A stretch of DNA of 63,744 nucleotides from assembly GCA_019234815.1 (NCBI GenBank), contig JAFALA010000094.1, positions 1-63,744 of the forward strand. Reading direction: 5' to 3'. Source of the stretch: Burkholderiaceae bacterium. GTDB lineage: Bacteria; Pseudomonadota; Gammaproteobacteria; Burkholderiales; Burkholderiaceae_C. Below, piece by piece: positions 63,200 to 63,744 of the stretch (position 1 is its first letter; every line of letters starts with the position of its first letter). Both the position numbers and the translations under genes were made by a program. The notes under the pieces are model-generated. The model made no database searches and was not told the origin of the DNA. It worked only from the letters and a program-made list of their open reading frames with translations.

Positions 63200-63744
63200 A
63201 TGCAGGACACGAAGCAGCCGGGCCCGCGCCGGCCGGTCTGGCTGTTCGACCTCGACAACACGCTCTACGACGCGCGCGCCGTGTTCGTCGCCGTGGCCGA
63301 GTCGATGACGGACTACATCGCGCGGCACGTCGGCGTCGAGCGCGCCGAGGCCGAGGCGCTGCGCATCCACTACTGGAAGACCTACGGCGCAACGCTGCCA
63401 GGGTTGACTCGCCATCATGGCATCGACGCCAAGCACTTCCTGCGCGAGACCCACGCGCTGCCGCAGCTCGACGCACTGATGGCCCACAACGCGCGCGACC
63501 TCGCGGCGCTGCGCCGCCTGCCGGGCCGCAAGTTCGTGCTGACGAACGGCTCGCACGGCTACGCACTTCGCGTGCTCGCCGCGCTGGGCCTGCGCGTCGG
63601 GCGGCACGGTGTGTTCGAAGACGTCATCGGCCTGGAGCAGATGCGCATGTTCGGCGAGGACCGCCCCAAGCCCGACGTGCGCATGCTGCGCCACGTACTC
63701 GCACGCCGGCGCCTCGACCCGCGCGACTGCGTCCTCGTGGAGGA
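63200..63744 (+). CDS. HAD-family pyrimidine 5'-nucleotidase (3' end beyond window)
   Basis: Partial, 181 codons visible. HAD motif I is [10 protein letters not shown], motif II is LTNGSHGYA, and the lysine of motif III is in RPKPDVRML. The SDT1/YjjG-like subgroup ([17 protein letters not shown]) dephosphorylates pyrimidine nucleotides. In Comamonadaceae I recall this gene between argB and slmA, which fits the position directly after argB. Confidence 0.88.
   Translation, partial: MQDTKQPGPRRPVWLFDLDNTLYDARAVFVAVAESMTDYIARHVGVERAEAEALRIHYWKTYGATLPGLTRHHGIDAKHFLRETHALPQLDALMAHNARDLAALRRLPGRKFVLTNGSHGYALRVLAALGLRVGRHGVFEDVIGLEQMRMFGEDRPKPDVRMLRHVLARRRLDPRDCVLVE

Noticed and set aside
61668-63566. 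A 632-codon minus-strand frame extending from dtd across argB
   Set aside because: Only the last 146 codons are dtd, with a GTG start and good ribosome site at 62108; the rest is the antisense shadow of argB and the HAD gene.

Overview
This 63.7 kb window is GC-rich bacterial chromosome, almost fully coding, with short intergenic spaces and many 4-bp ATGA or GTGA start/stop overlaps. The gene set points to a betaproteobacterium of the order Burkholderiales, most likely Comamonadaceae: dusB-fis-purH, an ImuA-ImuB-DnaE2 mutasome, an orphan Bug-type tricarboxylate receptor, a long MurD with inserts, a phasin with an Ala/Lys-rich tail, and argB followed by a HAD pyrimidine nucleotidase. The family assignment is inferred from gene content and order, not from a database search. 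I see no tRNA, 16S/23S/5S rRNA, CRISPR array, intact insertion sequence or prophage.

Layout. 1-11 kb is housekeeping: the end of a LysR regulator, coq7 (ubiquinone), an OsmC protein, pyrC, a secreted trypsin-like protease paired with an FHA membrane protein, cysK, the RNase P RNA gene rnpB, a Bcr/CflA efflux pump, a secreted alpha-carbonic anhydrase and a hybrid histidine kinase. 11.2-30.1 kb is a complete division and cell wall (dcw) cluster on the plus strand: mraZ-rsmH-ftsL-ftsI-murE-murF-mraY-murD-ftsW-murG-murC-ddlB-ftsQ-ftsA-ftsZ-lpxC. It starts with a recognisable sigma70 promoter and GTGGG MraZ boxes. A strong intrinsic terminator separates ftsZ from lpxC.

30-43 kb holds a small membrane protein and an MtfA-type peptidase, then a minus-strand block: dusB-fis-purH, later ruvC followed by a two-gene ABC exporter (mdlA/mdlB type). 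Between purH and ruvC, genes that I recall as neighbours in many betaproteobacteria, lies a 4.3 kb accessory segment: an aldehyde dehydrogenase / Tat-signal protein / GMC oxidoreductase operon, an orphan ribbon-helix-helix antitoxin with a truncated toxin, and a decayed gene fragment.

43-52 kb: a SoxR-like MerR regulator faces an MFS pump across a 19-bp-spacer promoter with a SoxR-type dyad. It is followed by cytochrome b561, a YqaA membrane protein, an M32 carboxypeptidase, and a lipid/storage group (patatin hydrolase, phasin, and a two-domain reductase strikingly like the Marinobacter fatty acyl-CoA reductase). 51.6-58 kb: a cupin-like gene remnant, a ParE-type toxin-antitoxin pair with a clean palindromic operator, and the SOS mutasome operon imuA-imuB-dnaE2 behind a consensus LexA box. 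58-63.7 kb: a GNAT acetyltransferase, a divergent rcnA/rcnR nickel-cobalt efflux module with its operator, a small hypothetical gene, a Bug receptor, dtd, argB and the start of a HAD phosphatase.

The most unusual items are: a REP-like GC-rich repeat present once between ftsW and murG (its hairpin includes the murG ribosome binding site) and once in frame inside imuB; MurD with two inserts; the SoxR-like regulator lacking the canonical iron-sulfur cysteine motif but keeping a SoxR-like operator; and the protease/FHA pair. I found no wholly new multi-gene defence or biosynthetic system.
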